Program-made: the position numbers and the translations under genes
Notes under the pieces: model-generated
What the model was told of the DNA's origin: nothing
The model's input: the letters and a program-made list of their open reading frames with translations, nothing else
Database searches by the model: none
In this document: one piece after another, positions 16,371-24,359 of the stretch
How the letters are laid out: every line of letters starts with the position of its first letter
Position numbering within the stretch: the stretch's first letter is position 1
Source of the DNA: Chitinophaga sp. CF418
GTDB taxonomy: Bacteria; Bacteroidota; Bacteroidia; Chitinophagales; Chitinophagaceae
Reading direction: 5' to 3'
Length of the DNA: 64,000 nucleotides
NCBI RefSeq assembly: GCF_900142925.1
Contig: NZ_FRCN01000004.1
Span: forward strand, 186,001 to 250,000

Positions 16371-17096
16371 ATGGCCTCTATAAAAATACCCACTTCTTTC
16401 AATATAGATCTTGAATTTGAGACGGCTAACCTTTTCCAGCGTTTTCTGGGATGGTTGCTGGATACGCTCATCAGGCTGGTATATTGTATAGCATTGGGTT
16501 ACACGGTGTATAACCTGCAGCTGAGCGAGACGGTCAGCTATGTCGTGTATTTTTTCCTGGGCGTATTGCCGATGCTATTCTATTTCCTTGTGTTAGAGAT
16601 CATTATGAACGGGCAGACGCCGGGCAAGCTGCTGCTGAACATCAAAGTGAGGAATATGCAGGGAGGGAAGCCCAGCATCAGCCAGCACCTGATCAGATGG
16701 CTGTTCCGTTTGCTGGAAACGCCCTATATTTTCTGGAATGGCATTATACCCATCATTGCCATGTTAAGATCGCCGTATGATCAACGGCTGGGGGATATAG
16801 TGGCGGGAACGATCGTAGTGAGCACCAAAACAAAGGCAAGCCTGAATGATACGATTTTCAGGGATATGTCTGCGGTGGATTATCAGCCACATTTCCCGCA
16901 GATCCTGAAGTTATCTGACAGGGACATGAACAAGATCAAAACACTGATGGACCAGGCTATCAAGTCAAATAACCCGGAGCTGGCGGCACGTGTAGCCTAT
17001 CGCGTAAAAGATGTGCTTGAGATCAAAACGGATATGCAGCCGGCGGAATTCCTGGAAACAGTACTGAACGATTACAACTACTATACTACCCGATAA
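16371..17096 (+). CDS. RDD family membrane protein
   Basis: This 241-residue protein has an N-terminal RDD domain: NLFQRFLGWLLDTLIRLVYCIAL carries the Arg and Asp of the signature, followed by a second helix and NGQTPGKLLLNIKV, then a third helix and YDQRLGDIVAGTIVV with the last Asp (about 141-145). The last 80 residues are soluble and helical. RDD proteins are transporters or envelope proteins of mostly unknown function. It is divergent from the SpoIIM-MoxR operon, a conserved neighbourhood in Bacteroidota. Confidence 0.88.
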   Translation: MASIKIPTSFNIDLEFETANLFQRFLGWLLDTLIRLVYCIALGYTVYNLQLSETVSYVVYFFLGVLPMLFYFLVLEIIMNGQTPGKLLLNIKVRNMQGGKPSISQHLIRWLFRLLETPYIFWNGIIPIIAMLRSPYDQRLGDIVAGTIVVSTKTKASLNDTIFRDMSAVDYQPHFPQILKLSDRDMNKIKTLMDQAIKSNNPELAARVAYRVKDVLEIKTDMQPAEFLETVLNDYNYYTTR

Positions 17097-17128
17097 CTGC
17101 CGGTCGCCAAATAAATGACAACCGGCAG
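17097..17128 (+). terminator. Possible terminator after the RDD gene
   Basis: CTGCCGGT (17097-17104) pairs with ACCGGCAG (17121-17128). The tail GAAAACTAATT is poor, so it may be only a weak or opposite-strand signal. Confidence 0.35.
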
Positions 17129-17154
17129 GAAAACTAATTATGGCAAAAAGTTTT

Positions 17155-17601
17155 TTACACAGCAGGATTTCCGATACTACCTATCTGGCTATCCAGTGCA
17201 GCCCCGGCAGGACGACCGCCAGGACCTATATAACGGATGTCTTTGCTGAAAGCCAGGATCGGATAAAAAATGATCCCCAGTAGTAGTAATCCTATTGTGA
17301 ACCCAACATCCTTCCCAAAGCTCTTGCTGAGATCATGGGTCAACATAATAGGCAGGATGATCCATCCGTAGATAGGGATCAGAAACATAAAAATATACCA
17401 CCAGGGTTTCCCTACAATTTCCAGCATCACAATTAAATTGTAAATAGGAATAATGCTTGCCCAGCCCGGTTTGCCGGCCTTTTCGAATATTTTCCAGCCG
17501 CAGACAATGAGCAACACGCAAATAGCCAGATAGAACACCATAAGAACACCGAATGCGCCACTCATGGCAGCGCCTGAAGAATCGTAAGAGACGTCTTGCA
17601 T
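17155..17601 (-). CDS. DUF5684-like small membrane protein
   Basis: This 148-residue protein has four hydrophobic segments (about 14-33, 58-82, 83-95 and 108-125) and the pattern WKIFEKAGKPGWASIIPIYNLIVMLEIVGKPWW seen in DUF5684 and signal-peptidase-associated membrane proteins. The C-terminal 25 residues are Gly/Pro-rich and polar. The start is the ATG at 17601; a longer frame to 17646 lacks support. Its function is unknown. It is a single gene convergent with the RDD gene. Confidence 0.78.
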   Translation of the reverse strand: MQDVSYDSSGAAMSGAFGVLMVFYLAICVLLIVCGWKIFEKAGKPGWASIIPIYNLIVMLEIVGKPWWYIFMFLIPIYGWIILPIMLTHDLSKSFGKDVGFTIGLLLLGIIFYPILAFSKDIRYIGPGGRPAGAALDSQIGSIGNPAV

Positions 17602-17824
17602 GATTAAAAGTTTAGGTGAAAGGACATATGTATAGAAATTGAACATAATACCTATCGGATCGTGGTGTGAAAAAGGTTTGTTTCATGGAGTATGGAGCCT
17701 CTGCAGGGGTTCAACCGGTCACTGATACAAGAGATATAACATCCAATGTGACAGAATTGATCACTGCAACAACACATTTTTTGTTCTCTTTTTTAAATAA
17801 TTCTGATAATTCTTCTTTTAATAT

Positions 17825-17854
17825 TTGTTATTTATTTCAATTAGTGTACATTTG
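17825..17854 (+). promoter_or_regulatory. Promoter of the SRP RNA gene
   Basis: TTG (17825-17827), a 19-nt spacer and TACATTTG (17847-17854) match the Bacteroidota consensus exactly. The start point would be near 17860, where the RNA begins. Confidence 0.8.
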
Positions 17855-17859
17855 CAGCC

Positions 17860-17955
17860 GGCAAGTCTTATACGACCAGCTCCTGCTGAACTCCCCCAGG
17901 ACAGGAATGTAGCAAGGGTAGGCGGTTGTAGCGGTGCGATGTAAGTAACTTGCCG
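17860..17955 (+). ncRNA. ffs: Bacterial small signal recognition particle RNA (4.5S type)
   Basis: The apical part reads CAGGACAGGAATGTAGCAAG and continues GGTA, matching the conserved SRP helix 8 with its GGAA tetraloop and asymmetric loops. The closing stem is GCAAGT at 17861 pairing with ACTTGC at 17948, and a run of about 12 T ends the transcript (17956-17967). The RNA with Ffh targets nascent membrane proteins. The length, about 96 nt, fits the small bacterial form. It has a perfect promoter and no competing gene. Confidence 0.9.
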
Positions 17956-18196
17956 TTTTTTTTTTTTGATATTCCAGGTCATCAGTCAATAGATTCAATT
18001 GTAATACTATTAACTAACTACTCATTCTCATAAGGATGACCTGACTCTACCCAATGCGTTCCAACTGTTTATTTCGCGATTGTCAGGTTTCTGTGTTCAT
18101 TCTAAATGAATCAGTGAGTACTGTTGATTATATATTATTTGTTCCGTACTATTGTGGCGGCAATAAATTATTTAAAAAGGACTAAATCATTTCACA

Positions 18197-18847
18197 ATGA
18201 AATTCTTCATAGATACTGCAAATCTGGCACAGATTAAAGAAGCAAACGACCTGGGCGTTCTTGACGGTGTTACCACCAACCCTTCCCTGATGGCTAAAGA
18301 AGGCATCAAAGGCGAAGCTAACATCCTCAAACATTATGAAACAATTTGCGAGCTGGTAGATGGTCCTATCAGTGCAGAAGTATTGTCGACCGAGTTCAAC
18401 GCCATCGTTGAAGAGGGAAAGAAACTGGCTGCTATCCACCCAAATATCGTGGTGAAAGTGCCAATGATCAAAGACGGTATCAAAGCGCTGAAATGGTTCA
18501 CCGACAACGGTATCAAAACCAACTGTACGCTGGTATTCTCTGCAGGTCAGGCTATCCTGGCAGCTAAAGCAGGTGCTACCTTTGTATCTCCTTTCATTGG
18601 CCGTATTGATGACAGTAACTGGGATGGCGTTGAGCTGATCGCCCAGATAGCACAGATCTACAGCATTCAGGGCTTCAAAACAGAGATCCTGGCGGCTTCT
18701 ATCCGTTCTCCTTTACACATCATCAAATGCGCTGAAGCCGGTGCAGACATTTGTACATGTCCGCTGGATTCTATCCTCGGTCTCCTGAAACACCCGCTGA
18801 CTGACATCGGTCTGGCTAAGTTCCTGGAAGACGCTAAGAAAATGTAA
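18197..18847 (+). CDS. Transaldolase / fructose-6-phosphate aldolase-like, small form
   Basis: This 216-residue class I aldolase of the FSA/TalC subfamily has MKFFIDTANL at the N-terminus, GVTTNPSL (24-31) and the Schiff-base lysine K87 in NIVVKVPM. It also has TLVFSAGQA, SPFIGRIDD and the C-terminal HPLTDIGLAKFL. The full-length small form (about 215-220 residues) is usually annotated as transaldolase of the non-oxidative pentose phosphate pathway. Whether it acts as transaldolase or as fructose-6-phosphate aldolase cannot be told from sequence. It has its own terminator. Confidence 0.93.
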   Translation: MKFFIDTANLAQIKEANDLGVLDGVTTNPSLMAKEGIKGEANILKHYETICELVDGPISAEVLSTEFNAIVEEGKKLAAIHPNIVVKVPMIKDGIKALKWFTDNGIKTNCTLVFSAGQAILAAKAGATFVSPFIGRIDDSNWDGVELIAQIAQIYSIQGFKTEILAASIRSPLHIIKCAEAGADICTCPLDSILGLLKHPLTDIGLAKFLEDAKKM

Positions 18848-18868
18848 TCTTGTTTTTAGATGGTATAC

Positions 18869-18902
18869 TCCCCGGTGCACGCCATGCATCGGGGATTTTT
18901 TT
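18869..18902 (+). terminator. Terminator after the transaldolase
   Basis: TCCCCGGTGCA (18869-18879) pairs with TGCATCGGGGA (18885-18895), with one G-U pair, followed by seven or more T. Confidence 0.88.
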
Positions 18903-18945
18903 ATTCCGTCATATTATTCCGTGATCCCATTCAATTATATCGTTC

Positions 18946-19012
18946 TGCCGTCCCCCCGGGGTTGCACCCCGGGCTACAAACACGGGACTCCTAAAGGAGT
19001 CCTATTATGTTT
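18946..19012. repeat. Palindromic intergenic element with two hairpins
   Basis: The element has CCCCGGGGTTGCACCCCGGG (about 18954-18973), which folds back on itself, then CTACAAACACG, then GGACTCCTAAAGGAGTCC (about 18984-19001), another perfect hairpin, ending CTATTATG. On the minus strand it reads CATAATAGGACTCCTTTAGG, like the units in the 37.7-kb array. A second CCCCGGGGTTGCA occurs at 32570. The flanking interval to 19360 (about 350 bp) has no gene; a minus-strand frame there lacks protein character. Confidence 0.6.
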
Positions 19013-19360
19013 TGTTAATGGCGTTTGTTATATCTATTATGCTACCTGGTTGGATTCTTTAACAGCATTGTAATTCATAATCTTCTTTTCCCCAATACTT
19101 GCTATAGTTTTCCCGGATTTTCTTTACAGACCAGCCAAAACCTATGCCCCAGCGGACGCACTCCAGGCTTCAAACCCAAATCTAACGAAACTGATTGACG
19201 CGAATAATTTCCTACTTTTCTTGATATAACTTTCATTTTTTTCTGAAAGTATTGTAACTTTGATCTGCATTTATAATTTCCGGCGTTTGAATACATATTG
19301 TCGCAAGACATAAGCACGTTCATTTCGAATTTATTTCTTTGATTGCTAAATGATTGTATT

Positions 19361-20680
19361 ATGATTCAACCGAATATTCCGGAAACAGGAATGCCCCGTA
19401 TAGTAATTGTAGGTGGCGGTTTTGGAGGTATCAACTTAGCCCAAAAGCTCAAGAACGCCCCCGTACAGGTTGTAATGCTGGACAGGAACAATTATCATCT
19501 CTTCCAACCTCTCCTCTACCAGGTATCTACCGCTGGTCTTGAAACAGATAGTATTGCTTTTCCGCTTCGCGGAATCTTTAAGAACCAATCTAACTTCATC
19601 TTCCGTATGGCCGAGGTAACCGGTGTACGGCCTGCAGAAAATATACTGGAAACAGGTATCGGAGATCTACACTACGATTACCTGGTGCTCGCTACAGGCA
19701 GCACCACCAACTTCTTTGGTAACAAGATCATTGAAGAACATGCTATTGGTATGAAGTCGCTCATTGAGGCAGTACAGATCCGTAATTATGTGATCAAACA
19801 ATTTGAGGAAAGCCTGCTGCTGGAGGACGAAGAACAGATCAGGTCAAAACTGAACTTCGTGATGGTAGGCGGTGGTCCTACCGGTGTAGAACTGGCGGGC
19901 GCTTTCGCTGAATTGCGTAAGTATATAATGCCAAAAGATTACCCCGAACTGCCGGTATCTCTCATGAACATCTACCTCATTGAAGGTAGTGGCCGTATCC
20001 TGAACGGTATGAGTGAGCACTCCTCCGGTAAATCGCTGGAAAGCCTGGAGAAACTGGGTGTGAAGGTATTGTGCAATGCGGTAGTGAAAGAATACGATGG
20101 TAAAACACTTTTGCTCAGCAATGGCGAAACATTGAAGACCCAGTCCTTATTGTGGGCCGCTGGCGTAAAAGGCGTACCGGTAGCAGGTATTCCGCAGGAA
20201 TCAATACTACCAAATGGTCGCATACAGGTGAATGAATTCAACCTGGTGAACGGTACGCTCAATATCTATGCTATCGGCGATATTGCCCAGATGGTGAATG
20301 ATCCTAAATTCCCGAAAGGCTATCCGATGGTAGCGCAGGTGGCTATCCAGCAGGGAGCTAACCTGGCTGAGAATATTGTGAAGATCATCAAATCTGCCGG
20401 ACGTGGTTTGAAAGCATTTAAGTACAATGATCTTGGCAGCATGGCTACCATAGGACGTAATCATGCTGTGGCTGAATTTGCAGGGATGAAACTGAGCGGA
20501 TTTATGGCCTGGATGGTATGGATGGCGGTACACCTTATGAGCCTCCTGGGATTCAGGAACAAACTGGTGGTGTTCAGTAACTGGTTCTACCGTTACTTTA
20601 CTTTTGACCGTGGTACGCGTATTATCATTAAACGCGGTGCTGCGAATATTGTGAAACTCCGCCAGACTGTTGTCAGCTGA
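19361..20680 (+). CDS. ndh: Type II NADH dehydrogenase (NDH-2)
   Basis: This 439-residue flavoenzyme passes electrons from NADH to menaquinone without proton pumping. It has the FAD motif IVIVGGGFGGINLA (14-27), the NADH motif FVMVGGGPTGVELAGAFAEL (about 165-184), and AIGDIAQ near the FAD C-terminal loop. The C-terminal region with AWMVWMAVHLMSLLGF likely anchors it to the inner membrane. The start is the ATG at 19361; the in-frame TTG at 19343 is less likely. It is monocistronic. Confidence 0.94.
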   Translation: MIQPNIPETGMPRIVIVGGGFGGINLAQKLKNAPVQVVMLDRNNYHLFQPLLYQVSTAGLETDSIAFPLRGIFKNQSNFIFRMAEVTGVRPAENILETGIGDLHYDYLVLATGSTTNFFGNKIIEEHAIGMKSLIEAVQIRNYVIKQFEESLLLEDEEQIRSKLNFVMVGGGPTGVELAGAFAELRKYIMPKDYPELPVSLMNIYLIEGSGRILNGMSEHSSGKSLESLEKLGVKVLCNAVVKEYDGKTLLLSNGETLKTQSLLWAAGVKGVPVAGIPQESILPNGRIQVNEFNLVNGTLNIYAIGDIAQMVNDPKFPKGYPMVAQVAIQQGANLAENIVKIIKSAGRGLKAFKYNDLGSMATIGRNHAVAEFAGMKLSGFMAWMVWMAVHLMSLLGFRNKLVVFSNWFYRYFTFDRGTRIIIKRGAANIVKLRQTVVS

Positions 20681-20730
20681 TTTTTTGTGGGAGATTTGTA
20701 ACGTGATATATCATCCGCAGTGATAAAAAA

Positions 20731-20776
20731 AACGCGTCCATAGTGTATAATACATGCTATGGACGCGTTGCTTTTT
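20731..20776. terminator. Bidirectional terminator between ndh and the Plug gene
   Basis: AACGCGTCCATAG (20731-20743) pairs with CTATGGACGCGTT (20757-20769), a 13-bp perfect stem with AAAAAA before and GCTTTTTAT after, so it suits both convergent genes. Confidence 0.88.
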
Positions 20777-20785
20777 ATGTTGCTG

Positions 20786-22078
20786 TTATTTACGGCTTAA
20801 CATAGAATTCAGTGTAGTGGTAGTGACCAGTTCATCTGCACGACCACCCAATGCACGATAATAAACCAATATCGTGTAGTTGTTCTCTGTTTCCCACCAG
20901 TTTCCTTCTGTCAACTGGGTATCAGGCTTACTGTCAGCAACTGTATTATCCACCAATGCATATACGTAGTTATAAAAACCCTGTTTCAGGAACAACGTTC
21001 CCTCATATGCCCTGCTGGCGGGATTAAATACCATCTTATTATTGTCGTTGCACTCATAGTTCGTCAATTCTCCCAGGATGAACATGTCGTAGCCTGCATA
21101 TGGCTCGGGAACAGGGAAAGAGAAATGCACAGTAGCGTAATCCCCTTCAAAGAAAGGATCATAATCATCCAATGTAGCGAGATAGTACAATCCGTTGATA
21201 TCCTTGATATACTGGTACATTTTACCACCTCTTTCAAAGTCGGGAAGGGCATAGACATCTGTATGATCTTTTGCATACTCTGTCGTCCTCACCCTTTCTG
21301 TCTGCAAACGGAAACTCCGGAGATCTATCCAGCGCCATTCCTTACCTGCCGGCATCACACAGTCTACCTCCCAGTTGTATTCCAGCACATTGCCTTTGAT
21401 GAACAAAGGGCGGGGGAATTTGACCGCATTATCCCAGCGATAATTTTGCAGGATGACCACTTTCATCTGGTCGAAGGGATTTATAACATTCAGTCCGGCG
21501 GTATTGACAGAAAAGTTGATCTTCTGGTGTGTCCGGAAGACCTTGGGCGTAACAGGCTGCTGGATAAAGCCGCTTACACTGGCTTTATTGCCTATTACCA
21601 GCATACGGCGGGTCAATACCAGCTGATCGGTATCGCTGTCCAGGTAAACTTTCAGCAGGTAATTGCCCGACCTTGTCGGGTAACAGTTCTGATTGGGCAG
21701 CTGCACCGAGTAGTGGGTATATTTCTGTAAAGCAATGCTGGAAAAACGGTAGTCCTGTATCCTGTTCTCAGAGAAGCCCCGCAGGTATTCCACCTGATTG
21801 ATCTGGGCCCTTGTCCAGTCGGCATTACACAGAACAAACGTATAAAAGTAGTTCTTCACGTCATTGTCCAGGTCATCAAAGCTCAATTCCAGCTTTTCAT
21901 CGCCATTGAGCGTAATAATGGGATAACTGAGCTGATCGCCGGCCTGGTTCAGCTTCACAGACCGGATATTACTGTAGTAAACGTGGTCAGGACTATTGGT
22001 ATTCTCCTGCGCAGCTACCGGCAGAACGTATGCCAGTAAACATATTACCGGTATACAGAAGAAGGATTTTATCTTCAT
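20786..22078 (-). CDS. Type IX secretion system Plug protein (DUF5103)
   Basis: This 430-residue periplasmic protein has a signal peptide (about 1-23, CIPVICLLAYVLPVAAQ) and the DUF5103 pattern: HVYYSNIRSVKLN, LSYPIITLNGDEKLELSFDDLD, YTFVLCNADW, the RSGNYLLKVY region, and a C-terminal FLKQGFYNYVYAL. DUF5103 proteins include the Plug that closes the periplasmic side of the SprA translocon in Flavobacterium johnsoniae. So the organism probably has a type IX secretion system; no other Por/Gld gene is in this window. Confidence 0.9.
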   Translation of the reverse strand: MKIKSFFCIPVICLLAYVLPVAAQENTNSPDHVYYSNIRSVKLNQAGDQLSYPIITLNGDEKLELSFDDLDNDVKNYFYTFVLCNADWTRAQINQVEYLRGFSENRIQDYRFSSIALQKYTHYSVQLPNQNCYPTRSGNYLLKVYLDSDTDQLVLTRRMLVIGNKASVSGFIQQPVTPKVFRTHQKINFSVNTAGLNVINPFDQMKVVILQNYRWDNAVKFPRPLFIKGNVLEYNWEVDCVMPAGKEWRWIDLRSFRLQTERVRTTEYAKDHTDVYALPDFERGGKMYQYIKDINGLYYLATLDDYDPFFEGDYATVHFSFPVPEPYAGYDMFILGELTNYECNDNNKMVFNPASRAYEGTLFLKQGFYNYVYALVDNTVADSKPDTQLTEGNWWETENNYTILVYYRALGGRADELVTTTTLNSMLSRK

Positions 22079-22171
22079 AATAGCATTTCAAGTAACCATT
22101 AAGGTACTATTTTTTCAATTTGTACCGAGCAGCTTCATTATAAGCGGCCGGCTGTTTATGATTATATTCAA

Positions 22172-22179
22172 TACATTTG
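22172..22179 (+). promoter_or_regulatory. -7 element just before the FtsX-type permease gene
   Basis: TACATTTG ends 4 nt before the ATG at 22184, so a start point at the usual distance would fall on or at the ATG. No TTTG is at the right distance upstream. This suggests a leaderless mRNA or a chance match. Confidence 0.4.
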
Positions 22180-22183
22180 TCTT

Positions 22184-23416
22184 ATGAATTTGCCATTATT
22201 CATTGCCAGGCGGATCGCCTTTAACCGGTCATCATCCTTTTCAAAGTTCATTATCAATATCGCTATTGCAGCTACTGCGATAAGCGTAGCGGTAATGATA
22301 CTGGCAGTGGCCCTGGTGAATGGTTTTCAGGAGGTCATCCAGCAGAAAATATTCAGTTTCTGGGGACATATGCACATTACCCAGTATCAGCCTAATGCCG
22401 GTCCGCTGACGGAACAATTCCCCTTTACGATGGATAGCGCTACTTTAGCAAAGCTCAGACAGGTAAAAGGTATCAATACAATAAACGCTTATGCTACCAA
22501 ATCTGCTATAATAAAAGCAGAAAAAGATTTGGAAGGCGTCATCTTCAAGGGTGTAGACAGCCATTATAGCTGGAACCATATACAGCAATTCCTGCAGGAA
22601 GGTACTGTTATCCACTACAACGACAGCAGTTATGCACCGGAAGTGCTTATTTCTGTCAGGCTTGCGAAAGAATTACAACTGAAACTGCATGATCCGCTTA
22701 TCATTTACTTTATCCAGGGGCCGGGACAACCGCCAAGGGCGCGTAAACTGACCATCAGCGGCATTTTTAAGACGGGTATTGAAGAATATGACAAGACATA
22801 TATACTGGGTGATATTGAACTGATCCGCAAGCTGAATAACTGGGAGCCCGGCAGCATCGGCGGATATGAGATCTTTACGGATGATTACCGTAATCTGAAA
22901 GAGATTGGCACTGCTGCTTTTGATGTTCTTCCCGATCAGTTGTTTATCCGTTCCATCGCTGATATCTACCCCAACATCTTTGCCTGGCTGCGTTTACAGA
23001 ATAAAAATAAGGCCATTATTCTTGTGATCATGTCTATTGTAGCGGCTATCAACATGATCACGGCTGTTCTCATCCTCATCCTGGAACGAACGAATATGAT
23101 CGGTATTGTGAAAGCACTGGGTATGCGGGATGCCAGAATACAGGAGATCTTCATTGCCCAGGCGGCATATATAGTTATAACGGGAATTGTCCTGGGGAAT
23201 ATCCTGGGTATTGGCTTAGCTATCCTACAGCAGACCACCGGTCTCTTTAAATTACCGGAGGAGTCCTATTACATGTCTGTAGCGGCTATTTCCCTGCGCT
23301 GGTGGCAGGTACTGCTGATTGACCTGGGCACGTTGATACTTTGCATATTGGTGTTAATACTACCGTCCGAGATCACCAGAAGGATCACGCCTATGAAGGC
23401 GATACAGTTTAAGTGA
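22184..23416 (+). CDS. FtsX/LolCE-type ABC transporter permease
   Basis: This 410-residue inner-membrane protein has the MacB/LolE layout: one membrane helix near the N-terminus (INIAIAATAISVAVMILAVAL, about 25-45), a periplasmic domain (about 50-265) and three C-terminal helices (about 270-300, 315-345 and 370-395) with EIFIAQAAYIVITGIVLGNILG. It could move lipoproteins or act in envelope signalling. The ATPase partner is not adjacent. The gap to the next gene (23417-23503) contains nothing notable. Confidence 0.87.
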   Translation: MNLPLFIARRIAFNRSSSFSKFIINIAIAATAISVAVMILAVALVNGFQEVIQQKIFSFWGHMHITQYQPNAGPLTEQFPFTMDSATLAKLRQVKGINTINAYATKSAIIKAEKDLEGVIFKGVDSHYSWNHIQQFLQEGTVIHYNDSSYAPEVLISVRLAKELQLKLHDPLIIYFIQGPGQPPRARKLTISGIFKTGIEEYDKTYILGDIELIRKLNNWEPGSIGGYEIFTDDYRNLKEIGTAAFDVLPDQLFIRSIADIYPNIFAWLRLQNKNKAIILVIMSIVAAINMITAVLILILERTNMIGIVKALGMRDARIQEIFIAQAAYIVITGIVLGNILGIGLAILQQTTGLFKLPEESYYMSVAAISLRWWQVLLIDLGTLILCILVLILPSEITRRITPMKAIQFK

Positions 23417-23503
23417 TCATTGATTAACGATATAAAACAGCGAAAGCCATGGCAATCAGTGCGAGGGATCAGGTACAGTGTTCGTTATATCGTTATCAGT
23501 TTG

Positions 23504-24250
23504 CTACACTAACAATCTTCCGCAGATGATACCGGCAGCTACACCGGCATTCAGGGATTCTGCTCCTCCCAGTCTTGGGATGGTGATCTTATAGGTACTG
23601 GCGGCAATTACGGCTTCACTCAGTCCGCGGGACTCGTTGCCAATGAGTATAATACCTTCTTTCAGTTTGGAAAATTCGGTGATGTTTGTGCCATGTAAGG
23701 TAGCCGCATAAGAAGGTACGCCTGCCTGCTGTAGCAAAGTAACAATATCACTTTCCAGTATATTTACCCGGGCGATGCTTCCCATTGTGGCCTGGATTGT
23801 TTTGGGGTTATAAGCATCCACACAATCCGGAGAGCAAATGATCTGACGGATGCCGAACCAGTCGGCTATACGAATGATGGTACCGAGATTACCAGGATCC
23901 TGGATAGTTTCCAGCGCCAGAGAAACGGTCCCTTTTAAAGCTCCCGGCGCTACGTCAGCAGATCCCGGAATATCCAGCAGGGCTAATGCCTGATTGGGTG
24001 TAGTCAGCGCTGACAGCTGCTTCAGGACACTTTCTTCTACTTCTGTAACCCTTGTCGTGGGTATACGGTCCAGCAAAGACTTATGAGTACTGATCCAGGC
24101 GGCAGTTGCATACACCTCCTGCACGGGAATGCCTTCCTGCAGGAGCTCCGGAACGATCTTATCTCCTTCAGCAATGAACTGGCCGGATTTTTGACGGTAT
24201 TTTTTATGCTGTAATGATTGAATATACTTAATTTGCGCCTTCGACAACAT
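23504..24250 (-). CDS. TrmH/SpoU family RNA methyltransferase
   Basis: This 248-residue enzyme has an N-terminal L30e-like substrate-binding region (about 1-80) and a C-terminal SPOUT knot domain with SLALETIQDPGNLGTIIRIADW (motif 1), LIGNESRGLSEAV (motif 2) and IPRLGGAESLNAGVAAGI (motif 3). It would 2'-O-methylate tRNA or 23S rRNA ribose; the exact site is not predictable. It is divergent from TamL. Confidence 0.93.
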   Translation of the reverse strand: MLSKAQIKYIQSLQHKKYRQKSGQFIAEGDKIVPELLQEGIPVQEVYATAAWISTHKSLLDRIPTTRVTEVEESVLKQLSALTTPNQALALLDIPGSADVAPGALKGTVSLALETIQDPGNLGTIIRIADWFGIRQIICSPDCVDAYNPKTIQATMGSIARVNILESDIVTLLQQAGVPSYAATLHGTNITEFSKLKEGIILIGNESRGLSEAVIAASTYKITIPRLGGAESLNAGVAAGIICGRLLV

Positions 24251-24359
24251 AGAGCCAAACCTACATGAATTCTTTTAATCGGCAAAGCCACGCGGACTGG
24301 CCTCTATGGAAATAAACAGAAAACAAAGCTTCTAACTATTAATAATTGTATTGACTCTG

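Noticed and set aside
17667..17912. 81-codon plus-strand frame over the SRP RNA promoter
   Set aside because: It overlaps the promoter and 5' half of the SRP RNA gene, which is far better supported.
19102..19323. Minus-strand frame with the phrase GLKPGVRPLGHRFW
   Set aside because: It begins in AT-rich sequence and looks like translated non-coding repeat DNA; no signal, domain or neighbour supports a gene.
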